DNA of 64,000 nt from an uncultured Amylibacter sp. (GCA_905181935.1 CAJIZV010000003.1:198001-262000); one strand, 5' to 3'. Shown: positions 50,297-60,020, counted from the first letter of the stretch. Translations and numbers: made by a program. The notes: generated by a model not told the origin, from the letters alone.

Positions 50297-52348
50297 TCAA
50301 AGGTCTTTTACCAATCTTAATGCGTCATAAATTGCTGCATGAGTGTTACGTGCAGACACTGCATCACCAATACGAAACAGTTGAAATATTCCACTATCGT
50401 TTCGGATTAAGTTTTGGGGATCGCCATTAATTAATGCGTCATAGTCAACTGCACCATAATTTTTACTAAGTGGTTTTAATTCAAAATACAAATCATCAAG
50501 TGGCATTGTTCCATAGTTTATTACTATTTGATCATAACTTTGTTGCTGTGAGAAGTCGCTATAATCAGTTCCAATAGTTGCTGTTAGTTTATTTCCAGAT
50601 CGCTTCACATCTAGTAGGCGGCGTGTAACTGTGAATGTAACATCTTTGTCTTGAAGTGAGCGCATATAAGGCACTAAATTCATTGCCATTATCTCTGGTG
50701 AAAATGTACGGTCTGGGGTCATAATTTCAACCTTTGCACCTGAATTTGCAGCAATTTCAGCTGCTTGAAGGGCGGGATGATCGCCACTTTCATCATAAAT
50801 TAATATATTATCAGCAGGTTTTACATCACCTGCAATAATATCCCAAGCAGTGACAACATGATCTGTATCAGTGCTACTTTCGAATAATTCAGTGTTTGGT
50901 ATGCCACCTGTTGCAACGATGACTATGTCTGGATCTAATGCTGTTATATCTCCTGTTTTGGCCCAAGTATTAAAATGAAATTCGACATCTCGGGCTGCAC
51001 ATTGGGACATGCGCCAATCGATGATAGAAATCATCTCGCGCCTGCGTGGGCTTTGGGCAGCAAGGCGAACTTGTCCCCCGGGATCAGCTTGAGCTTCATA
51101 TACAATTACTTTATGGCCACGTTCAGCTGCTACACGTGCTGCTTCTAGCCCCGCTGGACCCGCGCCTATAATTACAATCTTACGTAATATCTCAGCAGGC
51201 ACAATCTCGTGAGGCATAGTTAATTCACGACCTGTTGCAGGGTTGTGAATGCACAACGCATCGCCAGCTTGGTAAATGCGGTCAAGGCAATATGTAGCGC
51301 CAACACATGGGCGAATATCACTTTCACGACCTTCAATGATTTTTTTAACTATATGGGGGTCAGCCATATGGGCACGGGTCATTCCAACCATATCTAAAAT
51401 TCCATTTTCAATTGCATGACGTGCGGTTGCTACATCTGGAATTCTAGATGCGTGAAAAGTTGGCATACCTGTAATTTTTTTTACTTCGCCAGCAAAGTTT
51501 AAATGTGGTGCGCCTGACATTCCTTGAACTGGTATTAAGTCTGTCATAGCTGGATCTGTATGTATGCGTCCTCTATTTACGTTAAGAAAATCTAATTGTC
51601 CTGATGCCGCTAATATTTTGGACATCTCAAGGCCGTCTTTAGCAGAGATGCCTCCTTTTTGCATTTCATCTGCAGTATAGCGAAATCCTATTATAAACTT
51701 ATCTCCAATTCGTTTTCGGATGGCCCCTAATACATCCATTGGAAATAGCATGCGGTTTTCTAATGTATCTGCACCGTATGGCCCAACAAGATCGTTCGTT
51801 AGTGGTGACCAAAATTGATCCATTAAATGGCCACTTACTTGTAATTCAATTCCATCCATACCCCCAGCCTTCATTCGCTCAGCTGCATCAGCAAAGTCAT
51901 TGATGATGCGTTCAATATCCCAATCTTCGATTAATTTAGGAAATGCTCTGTGCGCGGGCTCACGGTGTTTTGACGATGAAACCGATGGTAACCAATCGTG
52001 CTTATTCCAGTTTGTTCGTCTGCCTAAGTGAGTGAGTTGGATCATGACAGCGCATCCATGTTCATGACATCCATCAGTGAGGTTCTGAATCCATGGAATT
52101 ACTTCATCTTTATAAGCTAAAACATTATTAAATACAGGTGGGCTATCTTTAGATACAGCTGCGGAACCTGCGGTCATGGCGAGGGCAATTCCGGCTTTAG
52201 CTCTTTCTTCGTGATAGGCCCTATAACGCTCTTTAGGCATGCCATCTTCTGGATATGCTGGTTCATGACTTGTTGTCATAATACGATTTTTCAAAGTTAG
52301 ATGTTTTAGTTGGTAAGGCTGGAGTAGTGGATCACTGGACATTTTCAC
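50297..52348 (-). CDS. NADH:flavin oxidoreductase, DgcA / N-methylproline demethylase / trimethylamine dehydrogenase-like
   Basis: This 683-aa protein has an old-yellow-enzyme TIM barrel (about 1-340), an iron-sulfur segment, and a C-terminal FAD/NAD-binding domain (VIIGAGPAGLEAARVA, about 395-410). Length and order fit DgcA, TMADH and N-methylproline demethylases, which demethylate methylated amines. In the cluster segment RPCVGATYC...LC only Cys348, Cys354 and Cys366 remain; Ala351 stands where TMADH has its second ligand. The first codon is GTG 52348 with GGAG ten bases upstream; ATG 52342 is an alternative. A 278-base AT-rich gap separates it from dmdA. Confidence 0.75.
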   Translation of the reverse strand: MKMSSDPLLQPYQLKHLTLKNRIMTTSHEPAYPEDGMPKERYRAYHEERAKAGIALAMTAGSAAVSKDSPPVFNNVLAYKDEVIPWIQNLTDGCHEHGCAVMIQLTHLGRRTNWNKHDWLPSVSSSKHREPAHRAFPKLIEDWDIERIINDFADAAERMKAGGMDGIELQVSGHLMDQFWSPLTNDLVGPYGADTLENRMLFPMDVLGAIRKRIGDKFIIGFRYTADEMQKGGISAKDGLEMSKILAASGQLDFLNVNRGRIHTDPAMTDLIPVQGMSGAPHLNFAGEVKKITGMPTFHASRIPDVATARHAIENGILDMVGMTRAHMADPHIVKKIIEGRESDIRPCVGATYCLDRIYQAGDALCIHNPATGRELTMPHEIVPAEILRKIVIIGAGPAGLEAARVAAERGHKVIVYEAQADPGGQVRLAAQSPRRREMISIIDWRMSQCAARDVEFHFNTWAKTGDITALDPDIVIVATGGIPNTELFESSTDTDHVVTAWDIIAGDVKPADNILIYDESGDHPALQAAEIAANSGAKVEIMTPDRTFSPEIMAMNLVPYMRSLQDKDVTFTVTRRLLDVKRSGNKLTATIGTDYSDFSQQQSYDQIVINYGTMPLDDLYFELKPLSKNYGAVDYDALINGDPQNLIRNDSGIFQLFRIGDAVSARNTHAAIYDALRLVKDL

Positions 52349-52626
52349 TAGCTTTTCTCCAAAATTGACTAATATGTAAAATAAAGCCTAAGCAAATTTT
52401 TGCATAAGTCTATTATGAAAACGGCAAGGATAATGTCGTTAACTTTAATAAATCAATAATATTTGTGATAATTATTAATATTATGATTTATTAATAGTGC
52501 TGGGATAAATGTTGCATTGGTTATTTCAAATAAATATATTTGCATAATTACATTGCGGCTATAATGTACTCTAATAAGCCAATATCTTTATTTAATATAA
52601 TAATTTTTATTCATAAACACACAAAG

Positions 52627-53772
52627 TTATGAATAAAGCGCTTCATTAGCCTTAACTCGCTTCAAGAGTGTACCAACTTCACAAATTACTCCGTTACGAA
52701 AGCCTTGGGCAGACTCAACTATTACCTTGGCTCCATCGTGCGCGTGCTCGGCAGAAATCATAGTAAAGCCAATGTTGCCAACATAATCAGGAGAGTAAAC
52801 TGCCGATGTCAGAGTGCCAACTTTTTGGCCGTCTACCATTACGGCTTCTGGCATTGCTACTGGCGTCATTTCGACTCCGTCCATTTCAATTCCCATAAGA
52901 CGTTTCTCTATGCCCACATTTAGTTGGTCAATTAAGGCTTGTTTACCAATAAAATTTGAATCACCATCTAGATTAATAAACTTTTCTAACCCAATCTCTA
53001 AAGGTGTATCTTCACGGTTCATATCGTTGCCATATGATAATAAACCACTTTCAATACGTTCTATTAGGTTTGGGCAACCTGGACGAATATTATATTTTTC
53101 GCCTTTCCCCCAAATAGCATCCCATAGGTCACCACCAAGATTGGAATCATCTAAATAAATTTCAAAGCCACCTTGTTTGGAATATCCAGCACGAGCTATG
53201 TTTAACATTCGTCCCTTAAATGGAAATGCCTTGAAGTGGAAAAATTTTATATTACGAATGTCTTCTCCAAAAACGTCTACCAGTAAATCTTCTGACATTG
53301 GACCTTGTATTGCCAGTGGAGAAACATCAGGTTCACAAATATCAACGTCTAGATCTAATCCCAAGGAAATTCCTTGTACCCATAAAAGTAGATCACTATC
53401 AGCAATAGAAAACCAATATTTATCATTAGCCAAACGCAATGCAACAGGGTCGTTAATCATTTTACCATTTTGGTCACAAACTGGTGCGTAATAAGAACGT
53501 CCAATTTGGGCTTTACTTAAGTCGCGTGCTGAAATCATACATGCTAATTTGTGAGCATCAGGGCCCTCTATTTGGACTTGACGTTCAACGGCAACATCCC
53601 AAATCTGCACATATTTTTTTAAGTGACTATAATCCTCACGAAGGCCCTCAAAGGTTGTTGGCAAGAGCATATGATTATAAACAGTAAAGCCAGAAACGCC
53701 TAAAGCAGTAACGCGTGAAGTATAGGGTGTCGCTCGTAGGCGTCGCGACGGGAAAAGCATTGCACCAGACAT
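52627..53772 (-). CDS. dmdA: Dimethylsulfoniopropionate demethylase DmdA
   Basis: This 381-aa GcvT-fold protein resembles marine DMSP demethylases, which transfer a methyl group from DMSP to tetrahydrofolate and leave methylmercaptopropionate. Hallmarks from memory of the SAR11 and Ruegeria proteins are RLRATPYTSRVTALGVSGFT, VYNHMLLPT, the WDVAVERQVQIEGPDA segment, EPDVSPLAIQGP, RAGYSKQGGFEIY and RIESGLLSYGNDM. It lacks the FAD domain found in the DMGDH family. GGAGG lies eight bases before the ATG. It is monocistronic and divergent from the MetY-like gene. A DmdA-like paralogue with another substrate remains possible. Confidence 0.8.
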   Translation of the reverse strand: MSGAMLFPSRRLRATPYTSRVTALGVSGFTVYNHMLLPTTFEGLREDYSHLKKYVQIWDVAVERQVQIEGPDAHKLACMISARDLSKAQIGRSYYAPVCDQNGKMINDPVALRLANDKYWFSIADSDLLLWVQGISLGLDLDVDICEPDVSPLAIQGPMSEDLLVDVFGEDIRNIKFFHFKAFPFKGRMLNIARAGYSKQGGFEIYLDDSNLGGDLWDAIWGKGEKYNIRPGCPNLIERIESGLLSYGNDMNREDTPLEIGLEKFINLDGDSNFIGKQALIDQLNVGIEKRLMGIEMDGVEMTPVAMPEAVMVDGQKVGTLTSAVYSPDYVGNIGFTMISAEHAHDGAKVIVESAQGFRNGVICEVGTLLKRVKANEALYS

Positions 53773-53837
53773 TTATAATCCTCCCAATATGATTAAATCA
53801 ATTTTATTTTCTTTGCGCTGGATTGAAGTTTCGATCA

Positions 53838-53866
53838 ATTGTAACGTTAGGTCACTTTTAAAGCAA
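53838..53866 (-). promoter_or_regulatory. Possible dmdA promoter
   Basis: On the minus strand TTGCTT (53866-53861) is followed after 17 bases by TACAAT (53843-53838), about 65 bases before the dmdA start. An 8-base palindrome TAACGTTA (53842-53849) overlaps the -10 box and may be part of an operator. On the + strand a TTGACA at 53881-53886 may serve the MetY-like gene, but no -10 box is clear. Confidence 0.4.
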
Positions 53867-53939
53867 AAATGTAGGGTCTCTTGACATAAGGCACTCTGAG
53901 TAGGCATGCGTGTTCAATAAGAATTAGTTGGAGAATATT

Positions 53940-55229
53940 ATGACCGGTGATTATAAATTTAATACACTTAGTTTACATGCTGGATTTACGCCAGATGAGC
54001 GACATGGTTCTGCGGCTGTGCCTATTCATCAAACGACTTCTTATGTCTTTAAAGACACCGAACATGCTGCAGCATTATATAACCTTGAAGTTGGGGGGCA
54101 TCTTTATTCACGGATTTCAAACCCTACAGTTGCAGTACTTGAACAGCGTGTTGCTGCGTTAGATTGTGGCATTGGAGCAGTGGCTACATCTTCAGGAATG
54201 GCAGCGTTATTTGTAACAGTTTTAGCATTGTGTTCTGCTGGTGATCACATTGTATCTTCATCACAAATGTATGGTGCAAATATAAACCTATTCCAGCATA
54301 CATTGTCACGTTATGGAATTGAGACAACTTTTGTTGCTCCAAACGACCCAAATGCTTTTGCAGCTGCAATTCAGCCAAACACTAAAATGGTATTTGGGGA
54401 GGTAATTGGTAATCCCGGACTTGATATTATGGACATAACTGTAATTGGAAAAATAGCTAATGATGCAGGTGTACCTCTAGTTATTGATGCAACATTTAAT
54501 ACACCATATCTTCTGAAGCCTATTCAAAATGGTGCAAATATTGTAATACATTCTTTGACCAAATGGATGGGTGGCCACGGTATTGCGCTGGGAGGGATTG
54601 TAGTGGATGGAGGGAATTTTGATTGGGGCCAAAATAATCGCTTTCCTACATTAACTGAATCACACTTTGGGTTCCAAGGGGTAAATTTATATGAAGAATT
54701 TGGCCCAGCAGCCTTTATCACGCGCGTCCGCACCGAAGGAATGTATAATGTTGGTCCATGTTTATCTCCAACTAATGCGTTTCATTTAATCCAAGGTATA
54801 GAAACTTTAGGGCTTCGTATGGAACGCCACATGTCAAATACTAAAAAAATGCTAGATTTTTTGTTACACCATGAAGGTATTTCTTGGGTCAAGCATCCAA
54901 CTTTACCAGATCACCCTGATTACGAGGTCGCTAAACGGCTAATGCCTAAAGGTGCAGGTTCAGTAATAGCCTGTGGAGTAAAGGGTGGGCGAGAGGCTGG
55001 ACAGGCATTTATTGAAAACGTAAAAGTTGCTTCACATCTTGCTAATGTTGGTGATGCTAAAACCTTGGTTATTCATCCTGGATCCACAACTCAAAGTCAC
55101 TTAAGTCCTGCAGCAATGAAATCAGCTGGCTTAACTGATGATATGTTACGCATTTCTGTAGGGCTAGAAGATTTTGAAGATTTGCAGGCAGATTTTGAAC
55201 AGGCACTACGTTCAGCTGCCAAAATTTGA
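53940..55229 (+). CDS. O-acetylhomoserine aminocarboxypropyltransferase/sulfhydrylase (MetY-like)
   Basis: This 429-aa PLP enzyme belongs to the Cys/Met metabolism family. The PLP lysine is Lys208 in HSLTKWMGGHG; the N-terminal TLSLHAGFTPDERHGSAAVP and the SSGMAAL helix are typical of MetY. MetY makes homocysteine from O-acetylhomoserine and sulfide, and can make methionine directly from methanethiol. ATG 53940 is preferred over TTG 53928, since GGAG lies six bases before it. It starts a four-gene operon and is divergent from dmdA, whose pathway can release methanethiol. Confidence 0.85.
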   Translation: MTGDYKFNTLSLHAGFTPDERHGSAAVPIHQTTSYVFKDTEHAAALYNLEVGGHLYSRISNPTVAVLEQRVAALDCGIGAVATSSGMAALFVTVLALCSAGDHIVSSSQMYGANINLFQHTLSRYGIETTFVAPNDPNAFAAAIQPNTKMVFGEVIGNPGLDIMDITVIGKIANDAGVPLVIDATFNTPYLLKPIQNGANIVIHSLTKWMGGHGIALGGIVVDGGNFDWGQNNRFPTLTESHFGFQGVNLYEEFGPAAFITRVRTEGMYNVGPCLSPTNAFHLIQGIETLGLRMERHMSNTKKMLDFLLHHEGISWVKHPTLPDHPDYEVAKRLMPKGAGSVIACGVKGGREAGQAFIENVKVASHLANVGDAKTLVIHPGSTTQSHLSPAAMKSAGLTDDMLRISVGLEDFEDLQADFEQALRSAAKI

Positions 55230-55238
55230 GGATAAAAT

Positions 55239-56036
55239 ATGAAAATTAATTTGAATGGAGAAATAGTTTTTGCATCCACGGGTGGGCGAAATTTTGAACT
55301 AAAAGGTGAACCTATTTGGTTCATACATGGTTCTGGCCAAAGTCACTTATCTTTTATGTTACAGGGGCGATTTTTTGCAAACCGAGGCTGGTCAGTAATT
55401 GCTGCAGATATGCCATCGCATGGTTTATCTAGTGGAGTACCTTTAGACACTATTGAAGCAATGTCAGATTGGCATATAGCTTTAATGGATTCACTTGGGG
55501 TAGAAAAAGTACAGATAGTTGGCCATTCTCAAGGTGGCTTGATTGGTTTGGATTTGGCACATCGATATACAGACCGTGTGTCACGTCTATCATTGGTTGC
55601 AACAGCACTCTCAATTCCTGTTAATGATAATTTAATAGATATGGCAAAAAATAAAGAACCAGCTGCAATTAAAGCAATGATAGATTGGGGGCATGGTTCT
55701 GAAGGGCATAGCCATGATCATACTATGCCAGGTCAAAACCATCTCAACTACGGTGTGCAAATGATGGCTGCAAATAAATCGGGTGCTTTACACGCAGACC
55801 TTAAGGCTTGTGTGAATTACGATAATGGCCAGAGTGCAGCGGCTATGATCACTTGCCCTACGCAGCTTATTATTGGGCAGCAAGATAAAATGACTCCACT
55901 AAAATTTGGGCTTAAGGCTGCAGAAGCTTTAAAGACTGTTAATGTTACTATTGTTGAAAATGCTGGCCATATGTTGCCATCTGAACACCCAGAAGAAGTT
56001 AATCGCGCTCTGCGCCCCTTTTTTACTAAGAGTTAA
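55239..56036 (+). CDS. Alpha/beta hydrolase
   Basis: This 265-aa alpha/beta-hydrolase-fold protein has the oxyanion HGSG (30-33), the nucleophile Ser97 in GHSQGG, a likely acid Asp in IIGQQDKMTP, and His244 in NAGHMLP. The substrate is unknown; a thioesterase or ester hydrolase serving the neighbouring CoA enzymes is possible. It lies nine bases after the MetY-like gene and three bases before the next gene, so it is clearly part of the operon. Confidence 0.82.
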   Translation: MKINLNGEIVFASTGGRNFELKGEPIWFIHGSGQSHLSFMLQGRFFANRGWSVIAADMPSHGLSSGVPLDTIEAMSDWHIALMDSLGVEKVQIVGHSQGGLIGLDLAHRYTDRVSRLSLVATALSIPVNDNLIDMAKNKEPAAIKAMIDWGHGSEGHSHDHTMPGQNHLNYGVQMMAANKSGALHADLKACVNYDNGQSAAAMITCPTQLIIGQQDKMTPLKFGLKAAEALKTVNVTIVENAGHMLPSEHPEEVNRALRPFFTKS

Positions 56037-56039
56037 ATT

Positions 56040-58373
56040 ATGACAAAGTTCAAACGTATTGCCGTAATTGGTGCAGGTACAATGGGAAGTGGTATAGCTG
56101 CTCAGATTGCAAATGCAGGTCACAAAGTTTTATTGATGGACTTGCCGCGTGACGATGATCCACTTGGCGTATTAAAAGCTGCAAAAAAACGCCTCTTAAA
56201 ATCAGACCCGCCAGCGTTAGTGCATAAATCACGCATTGATCTTATTGAAGTTGGCAATATTCGCGATGATTTTGATAGACTGGCTGATTGTGATTGGATC
56301 GTTGAAGCTGTTGTTGAACGGTTGGATATTAAAAAAGATTTATATAAGCGACTTAACGAAGTTATAGATACTGAATGTGTGGTCACGTCAAACACGTCAA
56401 CAATCCCAATTTCCTTGTTGGTAGAAGACATGCCTATGGAATTTCGTAAACGATTTGCGATTACACATTACTTTAATCCAGTACGCTATATGCGCTTGCT
56501 AGAGCTTGTCCGTGGTTCTGATACTGACGAGTCTATTATGGATAGCTTGGCTGATTTTAACGATACAGTAATGGGGAAAGGTGTTGTTCGATGCAATGAT
56601 ACGCCAGGGTTTCTTGGTAATAGAGTGGGTGTTTTTGCACTACAAGTGGGTATGGATGAAGCAGCAAAAAATAATCTAACGGTTGAAGAGGCTGACGCGC
56701 TAATGGGCCGGCCAATGGGTATTCCAAAAACAGGCGTATTTGGATTGTATGATTTAATTGGTGTTGATTTGATGTCAGATGTTGTTGATACATTAGGAGA
56801 TATTTTACCTTCTGAAGATTTATTTCATGCTGTTGGAACATTAAATAATCCTGTTATGCCTCTGATACGTGATATGATTTTAAATGGGTTTACAGGCGAT
56901 AAAGGTAAAGGTGGCTTCTACCGTCTAGATGATAAAGTCGCATATGCAGTTGATCTAATGACTGGTCAAATGCGTTTGCGCAAAACTACGTTACCGACCA
57001 GTGCCCAACACGCTGCTAATGCGCAAGCTGTAGGTGAAGAAACATTAACTATCATGATTGATGGTACAAACAACCACAGTTTGTTTTGTCGCCGGTTCCT
57101 TGCTCGTGTGCTGGCTTATGCTGCGAATTTGATTCCGACAGTTACAACTAGTCCTCAAGACATTGATGACGCCATGAAACTTGGTTTTAACTGGGTGCGA
57201 GGACCGTTTGAATTGATTGATGCACTGGGTGCTGATGTGGTTGCAACTTTAATTCAAGAAGTGGGATTAGATATGCCAATGTCGATTAATGTTAGCCGTA
57301 AAACAGGTCCGTTTTATTCAGTAAATAATAAAACTCTAAACGTTTTAACCTTCCACCATAGCCCAATTTATGCGCCAGTAGTTTTGCCTAAAAATACAAT
57401 TCGTTTTCATATGACTAAACGAACTATGGAACCTATTATAAGTAACGCTGCTGCCAGTTTGTATGAACTTGAAGGTGATTTACGGTTGTTAGAATTTCAC
57501 TCCAAAGCAAACGCGTTAACGGGAGCGTCTATGGAAATAGTGGCAGCAGCTGCTAAAAATCATGGTAAAGGTATAATCGTACATAATGATGCGCAACATT
57601 TCTCTGCGGGAGTTGATCTTAATCGTTTCCGCGCATTTATTGAAGCGGAGGATTGGGCCGGAATTGATGCTTTTTTAAATGACTTCCAACAAGCGGTAAA
57701 AGCTCTGAAATACACACCAGTACCTGTAATAGGAGCACCATCTGGGCTATCTATAGGGGGTGGTTTTGAGGTTCTTGCCCATTGCGATAAATTGGTAGCA
57801 CATACGAATACAGTTTTTGGACTGGTTGAAACAGGTGTTGGTGTTGTTCCAGGTGGTGGGGGCGTCAAGGAAACATTATGGCGTTGGTTTCAAGCAACTG
57901 GTGATTGGGAAAAAGCATCATGGAACACATGGATGCAAATTGGATATGGCCAAATTGGCACAAGCCCAGATTTATCTTCTCGCATGCAATATTACTTAAA
58001 AGATCGAGATATTGAAGTTCTGAATCGGGATAAATTAATGCATGTGGCAATTGCTGAAGTTGCAAAATTACAAAAAGAATATATGCCGCCTTCTATACCT
58101 GTATTTGAGCTTCCTGGCTGTGCAATTTTATCTAAAATGTCAAACTTTATGCAAAAAGGTATTGATGATGGATTATTTTACCCCCACGATAAAATAGTTG
58201 CGATGCAAGTTGCTGAAATCGTAGTAAATGGTTCAAGTGATAATAGTCTGACTGTTTCTGAGCAAGATATGTATGACCGTGAACGCCGTGCATTTCTTGT
58301 TTTGGCGAAAACACCAAAAACTATTGTGCGGATATCCAGTCTGTTAGACACTGGCGAAGCTATTAGAAATTAG
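56040..58373 (+). CDS. 3-hydroxyacyl-CoA dehydrogenase / enoyl-CoA hydratase fusion (FadN/FadB-like)
   Basis: This 777-aa bifunctional beta-oxidation enzyme has, first, an NAD-binding hydroxyacyl-CoA dehydrogenase domain (VIGAGTMGSGIA near 9-20) with its C-terminal helical domains. It then has a crotonase domain from about residue 455 (HFSAGVDLNRF near 516; GGGFEVLAHCD and VETGVGVVPGGGG near 575-610). This order, dehydrogenase before hydratase, is that of FadN-type proteins and the reverse of E. coli FadB. It should hydrate an enoyl-CoA and oxidise the 3-hydroxyacyl-CoA. It sits within the MetY-like operon, ten bases before the ligase gene. Confidence 0.85.
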   Translation: MTKFKRIAVIGAGTMGSGIAAQIANAGHKVLLMDLPRDDDPLGVLKAAKKRLLKSDPPALVHKSRIDLIEVGNIRDDFDRLADCDWIVEAVVERLDIKKDLYKRLNEVIDTECVVTSNTSTIPISLLVEDMPMEFRKRFAITHYFNPVRYMRLLELVRGSDTDESIMDSLADFNDTVMGKGVVRCNDTPGFLGNRVGVFALQVGMDEAAKNNLTVEEADALMGRPMGIPKTGVFGLYDLIGVDLMSDVVDTLGDILPSEDLFHAVGTLNNPVMPLIRDMILNGFTGDKGKGGFYRLDDKVAYAVDLMTGQMRLRKTTLPTSAQHAANAQAVGEETLTIMIDGTNNHSLFCRRFLARVLAYAANLIPTVTTSPQDIDDAMKLGFNWVRGPFELIDALGADVVATLIQEVGLDMPMSINVSRKTGPFYSVNNKTLNVLTFHHSPIYAPVVLPKNTIRFHMTKRTMEPIISNAAASLYELEGDLRLLEFHSKANALTGASMEIVAAAAKNHGKGIIVHNDAQHFSAGVDLNRFRAFIEAEDWAGIDAFLNDFQQAVKALKYTPVPVIGAPSGLSIGGGFEVLAHCDKLVAHTNTVFGLVETGVGVVPGGGGVKETLWRWFQATGDWEKASWNTWMQIGYGQIGTSPDLSSRMQYYLKDRDIEVLNRDKLMHVAIAEVAKLQKEYMPPSIPVFELPGCAILSKMSNFMQKGIDDGLFYPHDKIVAMQVAEIVVNGSSDNSLTVSEQDMYDRERRAFLVLAKTPKTIVRISSLLDTGEAIRN

Positions 58374-58382
58374 GGAAATGTG

Positions 58383-59984
58383 ATGAGTATTTACGATGAT
58401 TTCGAAAAGACTTCAGCAAACCACGTAGCGCTGTCACCACTCTCGTTTATAAAACGAACAGCGTTAATGTTTCCTGATCGTGATGCCGTAATTTATGGAG
58501 ATAGATGTTATAGTTGGTCACAGCTTTATGGGCGCGCAAAACAACTAGCATCTGCTTTGAATGCACATGGTATAGTAAAGGGTGATACGGTAGCTATTTT
58601 ATCTGCTAATACTCCAGAAATGGTAGAAGCTCATTTTGGTATCCCCATGTCTGGTGCCGTCTTGAACACTATTAATACACGTTTGGATTCTGATACTATT
58701 GGCTACATTCTTGATCATGGTGAAGCCAAAGTTTTTATAGTTGATGGCGAGCTTGCACCTCAAGCCGCAGTTGCAGTTGCTGAGCGTAATATTTTAATTA
58801 TTGATATTGCAGATTTACAGGACAATTTAAAACCAAATCGCATTGGGACTATCGATTATGCTGACTTTATTTCTAAAGGAAATGTCAATGCAGATTGGGA
58901 TATGCCAGCTGATGAATGGGATGCAATTGCGCTAAACTATACATCAGGGTCAACTGGTAGGCCCAAGGGTGTAGTCTATCACCATCGTGGTGCATATTTA
59001 ATGTCTATGGGAGTTATTGCTGATTGGGGGCTACCTCGACATCCAAAATACCTTTACACTGTGCCTATGTTCCATTGTAATGGATGGTGCCATGGCTGGA
59101 CTATGGCAGCATTAGCAGGAACAATAATTTGTACACGCACAGTTTCACCAAGTGTAGTTTATAATGCTATCTATGATCATGGGGTTACGCATTTTGGTGG
59201 AGCACCTATTGTATTAGGTATGATCCTAAATGCACATGACAACGACCGAAAGCCTTTCGATTACACTGTGAATGTTATGACTGCAGGCGCACCTCCACCA
59301 GCAGCTGTTTTGGAGGGTATAGAGAAGCTCGGTTTTGATGTTACTCAAGTATATGGGTTAACAGAAACCTATGGCCATACGGTTATGTCTACGTGGAATA
59401 GTGATTGGGATAATTTACCTCAAGATGAACGTGCAATAATGAAGTCACGTCAAGGTGCTGGCATGGTTCACACTGACGGATTGCGTGTTGTTGACATTAA
59501 TGGTGCAGATGTTCCGGCAGATGGCAAAACATTTGGTGAAATTTTGATCCGAGGGAATACGGTAATGAAAGGTTATCTAAAAAACCCACAAGCTACATCT
59601 GAAGCTTTTGCTGATGGCTGGTTCCGGTCAGAGGATTTAGCAGTTATGCATGCAAATGGATATGTTGAAATTAAAGACCGATTAAAAGATATTATTATTT
59701 CAGGTGGTGAGAATATATCTTCTGTCGAAGTAGAAGGAATTTTGCACCGACACCCATCAATAGCGTTAGCTGCTGTTGTTGCTATGAGGGATGAAAAATG
59801 GGGTGAGGTGCCTTGTGCCTTTGTTGAGCTAAAAGACGGAGCATCTGCAACTGAAATAGAGGTTATTAATTTTTGTCGCGAACATCTTGCTGGGTTCAAG
59901 CGCCCTAAAAAGGTTGTGTTTGGTGATCTCCCAAAGACAGCTACTGGCAAAATTCAAAAATATGAACTGCGAGGAAGAATTTAA
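58383..59984 (+). CDS. AMP-forming acyl-CoA ligase
   Basis: This 533-aa adenylate-forming enzyme activates a carboxylic acid with ATP and CoA. The P-loop-like motif YTSGSTGRPKG lies at 186-196, VYGLTETYG in the middle, RSEDLAVMHANGYVEIKDR near 415-433, and the catalytic Lys523 in PKTATGKIQKYE. It resembles medium/short-chain ligases; DmdB, the methylmercaptopropionate-CoA ligase, is in the same superfamily, but this protein cannot be called DmdB by reading. ATG 58383 is chosen (AGGG seven bases upstream) over GTG 58380. It is the last gene of its operon. Confidence 0.82.
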   Translation: MSIYDDFEKTSANHVALSPLSFIKRTALMFPDRDAVIYGDRCYSWSQLYGRAKQLASALNAHGIVKGDTVAILSANTPEMVEAHFGIPMSGAVLNTINTRLDSDTIGYILDHGEAKVFIVDGELAPQAAVAVAERNILIIDIADLQDNLKPNRIGTIDYADFISKGNVNADWDMPADEWDAIALNYTSGSTGRPKGVVYHHRGAYLMSMGVIADWGLPRHPKYLYTVPMFHCNGWCHGWTMAALAGTIICTRTVSPSVVYNAIYDHGVTHFGGAPIVLGMILNAHDNDRKPFDYTVNVMTAGAPPPAAVLEGIEKLGFDVTQVYGLTETYGHTVMSTWNSDWDNLPQDERAIMKSRQGAGMVHTDGLRVVDINGADVPADGKTFGEILIRGNTVMKGYLKNPQATSEAFADGWFRSEDLAVMHANGYVEIKDRLKDIIISGGENISSVEVEGILHRHPSIALAAVVAMRDEKWGEVPCAFVELKDGASATEIEVINFCREHLAGFKRPKKVVFGDLPKTATGKIQKYELRGRI

Positions 59985-60020
59985 GGCGGTTTATTATAAT
60001 TAGGTTTTAAAACTTCCTTT

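Noticed and set aside
53177-53687. Open frames on the + strand inside dmdA
   Set aside because: They are antisense shadows of a well-conserved gene with no ribosome-binding site or family resemblance.
53773-53939. Search for a SAM or other riboswitch before the MetY-like gene
   Set aside because: Only about 50 bases separate the possible -35 box from the start, and no SAM-II or SAM-V core pattern was recognised.
58383-59984. Naming the AMP-forming ligase DmdB
   Set aside because: Only superfamily motifs are visible; the sequence does not clearly follow the DmdB proteins I can recall, so the substrate is left open.
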